Shown in pieces: positions 22,700 through 34,017 of a stretch of 64,000 nucleotides of DNA. Location of the stretch: NCBI RefSeq assembly GCF_016545825.1, contig NC_052616.1, positions 7,130,001-7,194,000 of the forward strand, read 5' to 3'. Numbering within the stretch: position 1 is the stretch's first letter; every line of letters begins with the position of its first letter. The notes beneath the pieces are model-generated. The model did no database searches. It was not told the DNA's origin and saw only the letters and a program-made list of their open reading frames with translations. A program made the translations under genes and the position numbers. Origin of the DNA: Eucalyptus grandis. Lineage: Eukaryota > Streptophyta > Magnoliopsida > Myrtales > Myrtaceae.

Positions 22700-25600
22700 T
22701 CAAGAGGAGAAAAGATTACAACTCTTAGAAAGGGCATCATTACACAGAAGATTAAACAGGGGGGGCGGTGGAAGAGAAGCCCACTTGGAGCCCAGAACTC
22801 CACGGCCCTGAGCCTTGGCAGCCCAGTCAGCCGGCAAGTTAGATTCACGTCTGCAGTGAAGAAATCGGAAATTAGGGCATCGACGAAACAGGGCAATGGC
22901 GTCCTCGATCAGCAATCGACATTCTGGGGGTGATCGGTGGCGGAGATTCACGGCCTCGACAAGCTCCAAGCAGTCCGATTCAAGGAGCAGGTCAGTAGTA
23001 GCCATTCCCTTCCCTATCAAAGAGTTGAGAGTGAATAAGAGAGCATGTATTTCTGTTTGAAGGGGGGAGGAGGCAACGACAAGTTGGGAGTTGCCGTCGA
23101 TTAAGGAACCATTGTGATCGCGGCAAAGATAAGCGATCGAACCCTTGAGGGGGCCAGATGGAAAGGCCCCATCCATATTTACTTTCACGAAGCCAGGAGC
23201 GGGAGGGATCCAGCAGGTATGAGGATTCAGGGCGGGTATTCGTGGATTCAGAGGCCTCGCTGCAGAGGAAAGATACAACCTCGCTGAGGTGAGTGCGGAA
23301 TCGACAATAGACTGAGGGCTCAAACGTTTACGTTGAAAAACGTAAAGGTTCCGTGCCTTCCACAGCTGCCAGAGAGTGGATGCAATTGTCGTCAGGCCAG
23401 GTAAATATTCTGTACTCTGAACTAGATCAGCCAACCATGCATCCATACGGTGTGTTCGATATGCAGAAACTGAAACATTTATATCAGAATGAGCCCAAAC
23501 TTGTTGAGAGGTAGGACAAGCGATGAATAAGTGTTCCATAGACTCTGGGACTCGAGATGTGCAAAGGGGACAGATTGGGTCTTTTGTGATATGTCTTTTG
23601 AACAGGTTCTCCTTTGTAGGTAATGCATTGTGACATATAGACCATAGGAATATTCGAATTTTTGGAGCTGTGTTGATTTTCCAAAGTTGTTGCCAAAGAC
23701 AAGGAGGAGTGGTATATGAAGAAGAGGCCCTGTTAGTAAGTGGATTGGTCTCTGATTGTCTGATATGAAAATAGCCACTCTTAACAGAGTATTGCCCATT
23801 ATGCGATCCAGTCCAGAGTAGTTGATCTGGGTTAGAATATGGTTTAAGTGGAATAGCTGTCACCTCTTGAACTGTCTGTGTATCAAAGCATAATTCTAGT
23901 TTTGGAATATCCCAATTGGGCGATGATGAAGAGATAAAACCAGCAACTTTCTCGGGTTCATAGCTGGGTGCTGGTCCCGCAATGATCCCTTTGTTCAGCC
24001 ATCTATCTTGTCTGACTCTAATTGTTTTTCCGTTACCCACTTGCCACTTCATATGATCTCTAATGGAGTCTCTTCCTAGGAGTATACTCTGCCAACCCCA
24101 GGAAGATCGCTGTCCCTTATCGGCATGCCAGAAATCCTTGGAATGATAATATAAGCCCTTAAAAAGAGAAGTCCACAAGGAAGGGGTGTGCTGAGAAAGT
24201 CTCCACGCCTGCTTGCCCAAGAGGGCTCTATTAAAGGTAACTAGATCTCTGAATCCCATACCGCCGTTCTGTTTGCATTCTTTCAATACTTCCCAGCTTT
24301 TCCAGTGTATCCCAGATGTTGTCTTGCTATTCTGCCACCAAAAGTTTGCTATCCTCTGTTCAATAGCTTTACAGATAGAAATAGGTAGTTTAAAAAGGGC
24401 CATTGCATACTGGGGAAGGGCTTGCACCACTGTTTTCAATAGAATTTCCTTGCCCCCTTTGGAAATAAGGTTTTCTTTCCATCCTGCGAGCTTTGCATTG
24501 ACTCGAGCCATAATCTATGAGAACATCTCTTTCTTAGAAGCTCCCCAATCAGACGGTATCCCTAAATATTTACCAGTTTTCTGCATTAAAGGAACTCTCA
24601 ATTCCATAGACATATTTTCTTGTAAGCTCAGCGGACAGTTTTTACTAAGGAAAAGACCTGACTTATTCCTGTTGATAGCTTGACCAGAGGCTAGACAGTA
24701 TTGCTGTAGAATATTGGAAATATTTTGACATTCAGTCAGCTTGCCATCAAGGAAAAAAATGGCATCGTCAGCAAAAAGTAGGTGAGATAGAGTGGGACAC
24801 CATCTATTTAGTCGAATACTTGAAAGATTGCCCATGTCTACTGCTTGTGTAATTAGTGTAGAGAGAAGATTAGCCAGCAGGATAAATAGGTAAGGAGAAA
24901 GTGGGTCACCTTGCCGTAGGCCCCTGGATGGCTGAAAGTAAGGGAGATTTTCACCATTGAGCTTGATACTAATGGAAACTGTGGTTACACACTGCATTAT
25001 CCATTGTATCCATCTAGGATCAAACCCCAGGTGATGAAGATACGCAGCCAGAAAGTCCCATTCAACCCGATCATATGCTTTGAGCATATCCAACTTTAAG
25101 ATCCCTTGAACTTTTTTCTTTCGCTCCCTTATTCTCAGCTGATGTAAGACTTCTTGCACGATCAGAATACTGTCTTGGATTTGTCTTCCCTCGATGAAAG
25201 CATTCTGTTCTTGAGAAATGAGGTTAGGGAGCCATCGTTTGAGACGGTTAGCCAGAATCTTGGAGATAATTTTATAAAGAAAGTTGCATAGACTGATCGG
25301 TCTATATTGATCTAACCTCTCTGCCTGATTAACTTTAGTGATGAGGATGATAATGGTTTTATTTAAAGCTGGTGCAAGCAGGCCGGTTGAGAAGAAATCT
25401 TTCACGGTAGTGACTAAATCAGCTTCCAAGATATCCCAATGCCGATGATAGAACAGGCCATTGAAACCATCGGGTCCGGGGGCCTTAGTAGCTCCTAGTT
25501 GAAAGGCAGCTCGTTTGATTTTTGCCGTGGTCACCTCCGCTGTTAACTCGAGGTTCATTTCAGCAGTAACTGTTTGGGGGCATTGTGATAGAATAGGTGC

Positions 25601-26827
25601 AAAGTTCCTAGGACCAACTGAGGTGTATAAGTTTTGGAAGAAGTCAATCGTCATGAGTTTCAAAAGTGAAGGTTCACGAATCCATAGGTTATTTACATCT
25701 AGCAGCATGCTGATATGATTTTTTTGCCGTCTCTGAATTGTAGTGGCATGAAAAAACCTGGTATTTTTATCTCCCCAACGCAGCCAATGAACCCGAGATC
25801 TCATAGCCCAGTATTGCTCCTCTTGTTGCCAAACTTGTTGAATCTCAGCTTGCAGTTGATTAATCTGTTGTTTATCAAAATGGCCTGCTGGTTGGTTGAT
25901 TTGATCTTGAAGTTGCTGTTTCAACAGGTTAATACTAAGCTGGCCGTTACTGAATGTATGACGGCTCCATCTTTGAAGCACGGTGGTAATGAGCAGAAGC
26001 TTGCGGGAGATGGAAGCATTTCCAAGAGATAGAGATGTCCAGGTATCAGCTATGACTTGACGACACTCAGAATGATTAGCCCAGAAGGCCTCAAATGTAA
26101 AGGCCTTTCTTCTTCTCGTAGCAGGAGGCTGAAGTGATAACAGCAACGGACTGTGGTCAGAGCCTATGGCAGGTAAGGCGAAAACTTCAGCTGCGGGGTA
26201 TGTTAATCTCCATTCCATATTGCACAGAGCCCTATCAAGCTTTTCCTTTACTAAATCCTCACCTTCTCTTTTATTTACCCAGGTATAGGTACACCCTTTG
26301 CTATCAATCTCCAAGAGTGAGCAATGGTTGACGAAGTCCCGAAATGAACGCATCCTATAAGAGTGAGCAAACCTTTTACTCGCCTTTTCCCAATGGTTTA
26401 GGATCTCATTAAAATCTCCGATGCATACCCACGGCATTATATTTGATCTGCTGATTGCTTTAATAACTGTCCATAACTGTTGTCTTTGATGGAAAGAGGT
26501 AGGCGCATGGATACAAGTGAGTCTCATAGAAGTGCCACCTTGAGTAGCGGTACAAGTCAAGTCGATATAATTGGCTGAGAAGTTCTCAACAGAAACAGAG
26601 AGAGGATCATTCCAAAAGACAGCCAATCCTCCAGCCAAGCCTGAGGGGCTAACCAAAAAACGATGCTGGTAATGTAATTTCCTTTGCACTCTATCTAAAA
26701 CAGAGTCTTGGTTTTTAGATTCCATCAAAAAAATGAGATCGGGCCTATCGTGGACGACAAGGTCCTTTAGAGCTTGAACTGTCAGGGGGTTGCCCAGCCC
26801 CTGACAGTTCCAACTAAGGATCTTCAT
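22700..26827 (-). pseudogene. LINE-1 ORF2: endonuclease, reverse transcriptase, RNase H (one stop codon)
   Basis: The enzyme nicks target DNA and copies element RNA at the nick. The frame is 1375 codon positions long, broken by one TAG at 24515-24517. It begins MKILSWNCQGLGNP, the AP-type endonuclease, with MESK, GDFNEI and GSDHSPLLL. The reverse transcriptase follows: APGPDGFNG, YRPISLCNFLYKIISKILA, KLDMLKAYDRVEWDFL, GLRQGDPLSPYLF and the catalytic FADD (about 24761-24778). After the stop come KLAGWKENLISKGGKEILLK, a zinc-binding segment (CPLCTSRVPESMEHLF) and an RNase H domain (VNMDGAF, LQTEIHAL, LESDCLEL, ADWAAK). The stop is likely a changed Trp codon (FS-stop-IMARVN). Its ATG overlaps the ORF1 stop as ATGA. 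Confidence 0.9.
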
Positions 26828-28080
26828 TTATCTGTTGGTGGCTTTTTAGGGCAAGCCACCATCGCCCAATTGCCTACCCCTTCAACCTCAAGGATAGGGG
26901 TATCCAGTAATTGATGATCATCCAGTGCTCCTGAACCAAGAGCAAACGAGTCATAAGGTGCATATCTCTTCATCTTCTTTGGCGGACTGCCTTTGGTAAC
27001 TTTCCTAGGGCTTTTTAGTTTCACAGGTTTGGAGGATTCAGCATCTATATCACTGATAATAAGAGGTCCAGCTAAAATAGGGGACTTCATTTTGTACATT
27101 GCAGCTTCTTGCTGAAGGGACTTCTTACGTGAATCTCCCGGAGAATCAGTTAGATTGAAGGGGCGTTGCCAATCTGAAGTATCCGCCAGAATTGGAGCTT
27201 GCTGATCTATATTCTTGGGAATGGCAGGCAGCATTAGAGGGGCCGTTGAAGGAGTTTCAGGTACAGTGTCAATCTCAGTATCGATATTGATTGAAGAATC
27301 ATAGAAAGCTTGCCAGAAAGGACTAGCTTCCTTAACTTCCGCCCGAAGCCATTGACCAAAATAGAGATTGTCACGGCCTTCCAGCTTTGCATCATCATAA
27401 GGAATTAGAGTGCAATACGAAGCATAATGTCCGATAACCCCACATGAATAACAGAAGTGGGATAGACGCTCGTATCTGAAATCTAACCAAAATGGTTTAC
27501 CTTCAATTCTTATTAGTTTTCCAGGCTTTAAGGGTTCATGCAGAGGAAGGGCAACCCTAACTCGCCAAGCGCGAGTGGAAGTGGCTTCTTGAGCAGCACT
27601 ACTGACCTCCAAGACCTTACCCATATGCTGCACAGCTCTACGCAACAGAAATTCAGTACATCTTTCTAAAGGTAAGCCGAAAATTTGGATCCAATACGCA
27701 CATGTAGTAAAGTCATAACAATGGAGAGGAGTATTAGGAATCCATGGCTGTAGAATTAGGAGGTGGTTTGAAAAAAGCCAAGGGCTATTATCCATAATCC
27801 TTTGTTTTTCTGCTTCAGAGTTAAACTTGAACACAAACAATCCAGCATCCCTTTGAGATATGTTGACACGGTCGATACGCCACACACGTTTCATAGTAGA
27901 TTGGAATGCCGGAAAGTTAATTGAAGGGTTCAAATGGAGTTTACCGACTAAGGTTTGATGACATTCAGTCAATTTGTCTTCTGGAATAGCATCTTCCCAG
28001 TCTTCAATTTCCTGATTATCCCATAGTCGGCCCATTCTTTTGCAGAGAGCTGCAAGTCTTGCATCATTTTCAAGGTCCAT
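26824..28080 (-). CDS. LINE-1 ORF1: nucleic-acid-binding protein
   Basis: Intact 418-residue frame. ORF1 proteins of plant L1 elements coat the element RNA and are thought to act as chaperones. The N-terminal half resembles the DUF4283 region (LHCYDFTTCAYWIQIFGLPL at about residues 119-138). A CCHC knuckle CYSCGVIGHYASYC follows at roughly residues 212-225 (spacing CX2CX4HX4C). The C-terminal third is Lys/Pro-rich and low in structure. The chosen ATG opens MDLENDARLAALCKRMG, which aligns with MRLTALCKSLG in LINE-2. The TGA overlaps the ORF2 ATG by two bases, which suggests ORF2 is reached by reinitiation. Confidence 0.9.
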   Translation of the reverse strand: MDLENDARLAALCKRMGRLWDNQEIEDWEDAIPEDKLTECHQTLVGKLHLNPSINFPAFQSTMKRVWRIDRVNISQRDAGLFVFKFNSEAEKQRIMDNSPWLFSNHLLILQPWIPNTPLHCYDFTTCAYWIQIFGLPLERCTEFLLRRAVQHMGKVLEVSSAAQEATSTRAWRVRVALPLHEPLKPGKLIRIEGKPFWLDFRYERLSHFCYSCGVIGHYASYCTLIPYDDAKLEGRDNLYFGQWLRAEVKEASPFWQAFYDSSINIDTEIDTVPETPSTAPLMLPAIPKNIDQQAPILADTSDWQRPFNLTDSPGDSRKKSLQQEAAMYKMKSPILAGPLIISDIDAESSKPVKLKSPRKVTKGSPPKKMKRYAPYDSFALGSGALDDHQLLDTPILEVEGVGNWAMVACPKKPPTDK

Positions 28081-28532
28081 ACTATTACACTGGGAATTGG
28101 GAAGATTTCCGAGGAGGAATCAGTCAGTAGCGATGTAGATGGCCGGCGATGAAGATGGAATTGACTAGACGGAACCAGAGAAGACGATGATCAGGAGATT
28201 TGGGTCGTCAAGGAAGCACATGCAGAACATAAGTGAGGGAATGCATGGCGAAGATGGGATGGTGGAGGAATCAAAACAAAAGGGGCTGCGGAATAGGGAG
28301 ATAGTGAAGAAATTGGACAAGGAAAGCGATGAGGAGGTGGTCGCGGGAGGGGTGAACTATGGAGCTTGTGAGTGAAGGAAACATGGCGATGGAGAAAACA
28401 GATGACAGAAGGGTTTAACTGGAGAAGAAGCTACCAAAGGGTAGAGAGAACTCTACATATCGAGAGTTATTCAAAATTGAAAGTCAATGTTTATTGAGTT
28501 GAAAGAGTGAAGACATTTTAGAAACTCTACAC
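28081..28532 (-). other. LINE-1 5' untranslated region
   Basis: Purine-rich on the plus strand, no conserved frame, no match to the tandem unit. It ends at the host sequence GAGGAGTGG. An internal promoter would be expected here for this family, but no specific element can be pointed to. Confidence 0.55.
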
Positions 28533-29619
28533 GAGGAGTGGAAAATTAGTGGTAAAAAAAAAAATTGTTTCCGATCGATAGGCTGGGACTCGCGTCCTCT
28601 TGCCCTTGTGTCGCTTCTCATCCTCATGTCCTCGCACCCTCTCGTCGCCCTCGCATCCTCTTTTTGTTATCCCCTCTTTCTTCCACTCTCTCTTCTCTTC
28701 CCTCTAGAGCTGCTCCTTTTTCCCATCTTTGTCATGCAATTTAGGGCTTCTTTGTCCCGTCCCTCATCTCCAGGGCTACTCCTCTGATGTTGCCTCGTGC
28801 TTCTCTTACATATAGCAAAGTAGAGAGGGTGCCCCGTTATTGTTTTCGCTTTCATTTTCTAATCCATGGAGATGCGATTCCCGAGGTAATTATTGTAATT
28901 AGCTCTCATTTCTATAAATCAATCTCTTTGCTTAGTGGCCTATTCAAGGCAAAATGCAAAAACCAACTCTTTGAGTTTAGTCTGATAGCAATATCTTTCC
29001 ATTTGGCGCCATTAGCGGTTTGGGGTCTTCATACAATTGTTTGTTCCGATGATTCGTCCCAACAAATATTGTGCGATTCTTTTGTTTTCTGAACACGCAT
29101 CGTGGTCTCTTCGTTGATTTTGTGTCTCTGGAGCAGCTTGTGTTGTCCAACGGCATCAATATATCTGCATTATTGATTACTCAGCTTTAAATTAGAGTGG
29201 AAGGATTACTATAGTCGGATGGGAAACTTAGCATCTACCGGTCAACATATATGTAGGAACTTGTCGAGATGTTTGACATTTTTTGGCCTTTATTGCCTAG
29301 AGAAAACCATATGGAGTACCTTGTTAGTGATTATCAATAAGCTTCATAATATTTACTATATCTACTACAGTGGGGACTTGATTTTAGGATAACATCAAGC
29401 TAACCTAGGATGAAGTTTGATTTATTTGAAGTATATTGTCTACAACCGTTATGAATGAAGAAGACACCTACTTATTTTGTTCACGTTGAAATAAAATTGA
29501 GTGGATGCAAGAGCATTTGCATACCTAATGTATGTATTCTTGAATAGCAGCTTGTGCTGTGTCATGTGGTTCTGGCTCTCTAGTATTGCCCTTCTAGGAT
29601 TGCATGCATTTTGTGTTTC
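28533..29619 (+). promoter_or_regulatory. C/T-rich leader segment, copy A of unit 3
   Basis: Resumes the host unit after LINE-1: a run of A, GTTTCCGATCGATAGGCTGGGA, then the C/T-rich leader (about 28605-28810) and a donor-like CCCGAGGTAATTATTG near 28880. It is closer to the unit 4 leader at 47341 than to the B-type copies (both have CTTGTGTCGCTTC and CGTCGCCCTCGC). No gene seen. Confidence 0.4.
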
Positions 29620-30090
29620 ATGATCAATGTGCTCCAATATAGATGGATCATGAAAAAAACCAAGTGGCGGTAATGGTTGTGGCAGCGGCATTTATGACAG
29701 TTATCATACTAGTTACAGATGATTATAATCATTTTGAGAACCACATATTGAGAGAAGCTCATATGAATCGAGATTACGAGAAAGAGTTATATATGAATCG
29801 TGTGTTATATAGTGACGATACTTATTGTATAAATCAAATATGGATGTTGTCGAGCTTTGCAAGGTGCTCAATGCAAGTAACTTGTGTTCCACAACCATAT
29901 CATTGGACTTAATGTCAGGTTCAGAATCATTGGGGGGAGATTCCATAGGTCAATAGAACCCGTGCACAGATATTTCAAAATTGTCTTTCAAATGATTTTG
30001 TAATCATACAAACATGTGGTAAAAGAATCGGTTGATTCCATTTCTCTTGAGATAAGTAATGATCGAAGGTTTTAATGGTTGAAGGTTTTA
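28601..30090. repeat. Internal tandem duplication in unit 3, first copy (A type)
   Basis: Same duplication as at 4624-6099, joined to the second copy at 30090/30091 with the same GAAGGTTTTA|TGGCCC joint. It lacks the hAT MITE. The shared joint in units 1 and 3 shows the A+B arrangement arose once and was copied. Confidence 0.85.
29620..30090 (+). pseudogene. PIF/Harbinger transposase relic, N-terminal part (unit 3, copy A)
   Basis: Carries ELYMNRVLYSDDTYCINQIW, as in unit 1 copy A, but a small deletion near 29855 removes the AFLELC region (…MLSSFARCSMQ). Frame breaks and no catalytic part. Cut off at the duplication joint. Confidence 0.68.
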
Positions 30091-31070
30091 TGGCCCTTGT
30101 GTAGCTTCTCATCCTCACGTCCTCGCACCCTCTCGTCCCCCTCGTATCCTCTCTTTGTTATCTCCTCTTTCTTACACGCTCTCTTCTCTTCCTCTAGAGC
30201 TGCTCCTTTTTCCCATCTTTGTCATGCAATTTAGGGCTTCTTTGTCTCGTCAAGCATCTCCAGAGCTACTCCTCCTCTGGTGCTGCCTCGCGCTTCTCTT
30301 ACAAATAGCAGAGTAGAGAGGGTGCCCCGTTATTGTTTTCGCTTTCATTTTCTAACCCATGGAGACGCGATTCCGGAGGTAATTATTATAATTACCTCTC
30401 ATTTCTATAAATCAATCTCTTTGAGTTTAGTCTAATAGCAATATCTTGCCATTTGGTGCCATTAGCAGTTTTGGGTCTTCATACAATTGTTTGTTCGGAT
30501 GATTTGTCCTGATAAATATTGTGCGATTCTTTTGTTTTTTGAACATGAATCGTGGTCTCTTCGTTTCTTTTGTGTTTCTGGAGCAGCTTGTGTTGTCCCA
30601 TGGTATCAATATATCTGCATTATTGATTACTCAGCTTTAAATTAGAGTGGAAGGATTACTATAGTTGAATGGGAAACTTTGCATACGCCGGTCAACATAT
30701 ATGTAGGAACTTGTCAAGATGTTTGACATTTGTTGGCCTTCATCGCCTAGAGAAAACCATTTGGAGTACCATGTTAGTGATTATCAATGAGCTTCATAAT
30801 ATTTACTATATTTACTATAGTACTTGATTTTAGGATAACATCCTTCTAAACCTAGGATGAAGTTTGATTTATTTGAAGTATATTGTCTCCAACGGGTTTC
30901 AATGAAGAAGACACCTACTTATTTTGTTCACGTAGAAATAAAATTGAGTGGATTCATGAGCATTTGCATAACTAATGTATGTATTATTGAATAGCAGCTT
31001 GTGCTGTGTCAAGTGGTTTTGGCTCTCTAGTATTGCCCTTCTAGGATTGCACGCATTTTTTGTGTTTCAT
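30091..31070 (+). promoter_or_regulatory. C/T-rich leader segment, copy B of unit 3
   Basis: Near-identical to 6100-7070 and to 13180-14159, with the donor-like GGAGGTAATTATTA near 30375. No gene seen. Confidence 0.4.
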
Positions 31071-32775
31071 GATCAATGTGGTCCAATATAGATGGATCAT
31101 GACAAAATCCAAGTGGCGGTAATGGTTGTGGCTGTAGTATTTATTAGGGGTGTGCATGATCCGGGCGGGTGGTTCTCGACCTAGAATCGGGAACTGCCCG
31201 CTAAGGACTGGTTTTGAAATATTGGAACTGGGATCCACCCGGGAACCGATCTTGACGCGAAAAAATTTTAGTTTTCAACATGGAACGGTCGGGTCTATGA
31301 GTTGGGAAGGAGGGGAGGAGGTCTATGGTCGGGTTTTCAACATAGAACGGTTGTGAAACAATTTTCGTGGCTGTGGCGGTGGCGGCCGACGCGAGGGGGC
31401 AAATAGGCGGTGGCGTTGACGCTCGGGGAGGAATTGAAATGGCGATAGGATTAGGAGGAACCGAGGAAGAGACACAGAGAGAGAACCGAAGACGAAGGGA
31501 GTGAGGAGATGAGTTCTAATATAGGGTTTTTTTAGTAATTTTTTTAATATTAAAAAGGTTCCAGTCCCGGTTCGGGTGGGCGGATCCGCCCATGGAACCG
31601 GAACTGGACCGGTACCCACTGGTTCTGAAAAATTGGAACCGGGAACCGGACCAGTTCCCTCAAGAACCGCCGGTTCCGGGTGGTTCCAGTTCGGTTTCGG
31701 GCGGTCCAAGTGGTTCATGGGTATTTTGCACACTCCTAGTATTTATGACATTTACCACACTAGTTACGAATGATTATAATCTTTTTGAGAACCACATATT
31801 AAGAGAGGCTCATGTGAATCAAGATTACATGAGAGAGCTGTATATAAATTGTGTGTTATATAGTGATGATACTTATTGTATAAATCAAACGTGGATGCAA
31901 TGGAATGCTTTTTTAGACCTTTGCAAGGTGCTCAGTGCAAGTAACTTGTGTTCCACAGCCATATCATAGGTCAATAGAACCCGTACATAGATATTTCAAA
32001 ATTGTCTTTCAAGTGATTTTGAAATCATACAAACGTGTGGTAAAAGAATAGACCAATTCCATTTCTCTTGAGGTAAGTAATGATTGGAGGTTTTAATGGT
32101 TGAAGGCTTTATCCATATTTTAAGATATGGAATTTGGAAAAAGAAGAAGTCTTTATACATTGCTTGAGAAGTTTCATTAGTATTTGGTTGATAACTATAT
32201 TTCAGAGCAATAGATGGAACTCATGTGCATGCATCAATTCCTCTTGAAATTCAAGAAAGATTTTGTGGTAAGAAGAAACACAAAATGTATTGGTTGCTAT
32301 TACATTTGACTTGAGATTTTCTTATGTGTTGGCTAGTTGAGAAGGCACTCCACATGATTCAAGTTTTTTTTTTTTTTTTAATGTAATTTCAAAGCCGGAT
32401 GGATTGAATACTCCTAGAGATAAGGAAATTAAATTTATACTCAATTTTTGGATTGAGCTTAGTATCTTAAGAATACAATTTTTTATAACTTGTTGGAAGA
32501 TATTATTTTGCCGATGTTGGCAGAATGCAAAATGGCATCATCTCTCTCTATTGTGGTGTTAGATACCATTTGAAGGAGTTCAGTGATCGCTCACCTGAAA
32601 ATAAGAATGAACTATTCAATCTATGCCATTCATCTCTGACAACTACTATCGAAAGAGGATTTGGAGTCTTGAAGAAACATTTTCGATTGAATATTTTTGG
32701 TCATTTAGAACACAAATCGATGTCATCTTAGCTTGTTATATCATTCAAAATTGTATTATAGCCCAATGACTCTAT
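31071..32775 (+). pseudogene. PIF/Harbinger transposase relic of unit 3, split by a hAT MITE
   Basis: After the MITE (31145-31738) the N-terminal segment is open for a stretch: HILREAHVNQDYMRELYINC, then LYSDDTYCINQTWMQWNAF and LDLCKVLSASNLCSTAIS (about 31790-31969). The core resumes near 32205 with AIDGTHVHA, then YCGVRYHLKEFSD (about 32560) and TTIERGFGVLKKHFRLN (about 32640-32690). The first Asp and third Glu of the triad are present, but the middle Asp region (family YLVDAGY) is scrambled, and stops separate the pieces. Confidence 0.75.
31145..31738. mobile_element. Non-autonomous hAT element (MITE), unit 3
   Basis: Ends TAGGGGTGTGCA and TGCACACTCCTA, with a perfect 8-bp duplication GTATTTAT (31137-31144 and 31739-31746). 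Same site as in units 1 and 2; a few small internal deletions distinguish it. Confidence 0.88.
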
Positions 32776-33888
32776 CATGGAAGAGATGAATAAACAAATG
32801 AAATCATAAAAGAAAAAAAATCCAAGAATCCAACTTTCTGAAAGAGAGAAAAAAGAGGAAAATAAGATATGGATATAAAAAGGGGTAGGATTGTGCATGC
32901 GATGTGGATTAGTTACTAAGAGGTTGAAGAAGCCAATATTTTTCTTTCTGTTTCTTTTGAGCGTTTCATTTAGAACATGTGTGGTTTTTATTCCTTTAGT
33001 AATAATCATCTTTCAAAATTAGTACCAGTCCTATTCATTATATGTTTTCTTACTCAACAGTTTAAGTTCTCGCTTAATTATAGTGATGGGTGAGATGGTC
33101 AACCAATCTAGGTGATCTAAACCTATGTAACGTATTCTATTTGAAATTCTTTCTAATGAATTAACCAAAGGTATCAAGCCCTTGAAACATTCAAACTCTT
33201 TTCAATTGCTCGAGTTGTCGATACAATAAAAGAGAGATTTGATATTCATTTTACAAAAAAGTAAAGACTCGGAAAAATATTTTTCGAATGATGATTGGTT
33301 ATGTCGCTTAGAAAAACTAGATAATGGAAAATAGTTTCATGATTGATGATAATTTATACCTAACTATTCTGGTAGTTGATAAAAATATTTTTTTATTTGT
33401 TATTCTTGTAGGCAATACAAACAATTATTTTTAGAAAAATATTTTCCAAACCTTTAGTTTTGTGTAAATAAAAATTAACCTTAAAATTTTCTTAATTTTG
33501 ACAAATGTACGCATCCCATCGATTAGTCGAGTAAAAATACTAGTGTCAAAGATTCATCACACTAGGAGGGTTTAGGTGGTTATATATAATTCTTTTTATT
33601 TTATTTTAAATTTTGATATAAATAATATCAATTAGCCGTGGAAAGTTTCTGTTTCATGATTATTTGTATGAGAAATATGTTATACCGGCGGAATACCTTA
33701 CATACATTCTCTTATGAACTAATGTTGCATGAAACTAGCTATCAACTTTTTTGTTTTTTTGTTATTTTGGCCAAGTAGGAGAGTTATCAACTCGACTTCT
33801 CGAATATACTTGCTTTTGATCTGTGGCATATTATTTTAAAAAGTCTTTCGTCCCGAGCTGTATAAAATATTTTATTTGAAAAAAATCT

Positions 33889-33919
<31 letters not shown>

Positions 33920-34017
33920 ACAAAAGCAGCAACAACATTTACATGGTTTGAATGAGCCTAAAAGAAGAGCACGCGTATGGTTCAAGTCTTTTAAAAACTA
34001 GAACTGCAAAAAATGCT
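32776..34017. other. AT-rich intergenic spacer before NAC4
   Basis: Same spacer as 176-1433. A longer (TA)n microsatellite lies at about 33893-33918. No gene seen. Confidence 0.65.

Larger units (their letters stand above)
22667..28532 (-). mobile_element. LINE-1: near-complete plant L1-type retrotransposon
   Basis: About 5.87 kb on the minus strand. The poly(A) tail reads as a T-run at 22667-22678. Order on the minus strand: 5' UTR (about 28532-28081), ORF1, ORF2, short 3' UTR, tail. The host break is clear from sister units: ...GGTGTT on the left resumes with GAGGAGTGG at 28533. I see no target duplication, which is unusual for a LINE of this length. It sits only in unit 3, so it arrived after the array formed or was lost elsewhere. 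Confidence 0.9.
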
